Assembly (NCBI RefSeq): GCF_004349265.1
Contig: NZ_SMFL01000004.1
Location: 343,150-407,149, forward strand
Direction of reading: 5' to 3'
From: Dyadobacter psychrotolerans
GTDB taxonomy: Bacteria > Bacteroidota > Bacteroidia > Cytophagales > Spirosomataceae
Length of the DNA stretch: 64,000 bases
The translations under genes were made by a program, and so were the position numbers. How positions within the stretch are numbered: position 1 is the stretch's first letter; every line of letters starts with the position of its first letter. Under the pieces are notes generated by a model. It saw only the letters and a list, made by a program, of their open reading frames with translations, was not told where the DNA came from and searched no databases. Below, piece by piece: positions 63,213 to 64,000 of this stretch.

Positions 63213-63228
63213 ACCGGAATTTTCCGGT
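63213..63228. repeat. 16-bp palindrome between the MFS and dehydrogenase genes
   Basis: ACCGGAATTTTCCGGT is a perfect 7-bp-arm palindrome in the 66-bp gap, 38 nt before the dehydrogenase start. It could be an operator or a short hairpin. Confidence 0.5.
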
Positions 63229-63241
63229 GCGGTCGTGAATG

Positions 63242-64000
63242 TTACACAGTTAACGATTCTTCAACCGGTTTCATATTTTTTGTTAAAAAATGTATAATAA
63301 TCCATGCCAGCATGTAAGCTAAACCACAGATAGTGAACAGGATATTATAACCGGCCCCGATATTTCCAAGCAACTTATAGTGATCCAGAAGCGCACCAAC
63401 CAAAAGAGGGAAAAATGTGGATCCCAAAGATCCTGCCATTCCTCCGATACCGACTACAGAGCTTACTGCACGTTTTGGGAACATATCTGAAACGGTCGTG
63501 AAAATATTCGAACTCCATGCCTGATGGGCTGCTGTTGCAAGGCTGATAATACCTACTGCAACCCATACATCGGTGGCAAACTGAGCCAGCATGATCGGAA
63601 GAACTGCGAATGCCACAATCAGCAAAGTTGCCTTTCTGGCGCGAAGCGGAGCCCAACCTTTTTTGATCAGGTAAGACGACAGCCAGCCACCGCCGATACT
63701 TCCAAAAGTTGTAGCAGTATACACAACCACCAGCTGCAAACTCGGTTTTTTTAGGTCCAATGCAAATGTAGACGCAAAATAGGGAGGTAGCCAAAATAGG
63801 AAGAACCACCAGATTGGGTCAGTCAGCAATTTTCCAACGATAAAAACCCAGGTTTGTCTTAGACCAAGGAGTGCCGACCATTTGATAGGCTTATCGTTAA
63901 CACTGGCTGCAGGTTCGTTGTCACTGTGAATGTATTCGTATTCTGCGGCTGAGACTTTTTTGTTGCGTGATGGAATTTCATAAAGGATAATCCAGAATAC
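63242..64000 (-). CDS. MFS transporter, ExuT/ACS hexuronate-type (partial, start outside window)
   Basis: The gene runs off the right edge, leaving 252 C-terminal residues. Reading through from the edge gives RNKKVSAAEYEYIHSDN, then IKWSALLGLRQTWVF and LTDPIWWFFLFWLPPYF. This loop and the helix opening after it are characteristic of the anion:cation symporter family that includes hexuronate (ExuT-like) carriers. Six membrane helices follow, ending FLTKNMKPVEESLTV. The substrate could be glucuronate or galacturonate. It heads the unit with the dehydrogenase and GMC genes. Confidence 0.88.
   Translation of the reverse strand, partial: VFWIILYEIPSRNKKVSAAEYEYIHSDNEPAASVNDKPIKWSALLGLRQTWVFIVGKLLTDPIWWFFLFWLPPYFASTFALDLKKPSLQLVVVYTATTFGSIGGGWLSSYLIKKGWAPLRARKATLLIVAFAVLPIMLAQFATDVWVAVGIISLATAAHQAWSSNIFTTVSDMFPKRAVSSVVGIGGMAGSLGSTFFPLLVGALLDHYKLLGNIGAGYNILFTICGLAYMLAWIIIHFLTKNMKPVEESLTV

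Noticed and set aside
1..64000. CRISPR arrays, insertion sequences, prophage genes or replication origins
   Set aside because: No regular direct-repeat array, transposase, integrase, phage structural gene or DnaA-type repeat set was recognised in either strand.

Overview
The window looks like chromosomal DNA of a Bacteroidota member, most likely a Cytophagales bacterium of the Dyadobacter/Spirosoma type. This is judged from gene content and promoter style, not from a database search. Supporting signs are two SusC/SusD pairs, three secreted proteins with C-terminal type IX secretion (T9SS) sorting domains, DUF4199, DUF983 and KTSC proteins, and several TAnnTTTG boxes (the Bacteroidota -7 element) upstream of genes. 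No rRNA, convincing tRNA, insertion sequence, prophage or CRISPR array was seen. The gene series is broken only by the right edge, where an MFS transporter runs off.

Layout. 1-9.2 kb: T9SS-secreted M43 metalloprotease, a small unknown protein, an orphan SusC/SusD pair whose SusC has an unusual Asp-Ser/Thr-rich extension, and an unknown secreted protein. 9.3-12.4 kb: a 5'-nucleotidase split into two overlapping genes, then a CobW/COG0523 GTPase under a palindromic, possibly metal-responsive promoter. 12.4-20.9 kb: Dps, an HxlR regulator, a type II NADH dehydrogenase, a beta-lactamase-fold hydrolase, KTSC, thioredoxin-like and small proteins, a GMC oxidoreductase, and a membrane-anchored LuxR regulator beside DUF4199. 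20.9-30.8 kb: a CocE-type hydrolase, an S9 peptidase, a methyltransferase, and a two-gene operon of diheme peroxidase and T9SS-secreted purple acid phosphatase. 30.9-34.2 kb: GH140 apiosidase-like enzyme, a Lys-rich periplasmic protein, an AraC regulator and DUF983.

34.4-41.4 kb holds a compact five-gene minus-strand signalling operon: receiver-PAS-histidine kinase, a 1196-aa CHASE3-HAMP-GAF hybrid kinase with three receivers, a stand-alone receiver, CheR and CheB. No chemoreceptor, CheA, CheW or motility gene accompanies it. 41.6-45.2 kb: small unknown proteins, a T9SS ice-binding (DUF3494) protein and DUF3891. 45.4-55.9 kb: a polysaccharide utilisation locus with SusC, SusD, a GH106-like alpha-L-rhamnosidase, an AraC regulator and an arabinose/fucose isomerase-like enzyme.

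56-64 kb: an unlisted 59-aa ORF, an rRNA methyltransferase, a TetR regulator and thioredoxin-reductase-like flavoprotein that share a palindromic operator, and a minus-strand group of MFS transporter, haem-containing dehydrogenase-like lipoprotein and a second GMC oxidoreductase. A strong intrinsic terminator lies just before that last gene. The GH140, GH106, isomerase and hexuronate-type transporter genes together suggest growth on rhamnose- and uronate-containing plant polysaccharides. The clearest new regulatory proposals are the TetR operator pair, the CobW palindrome and the pre-GMC attenuator.
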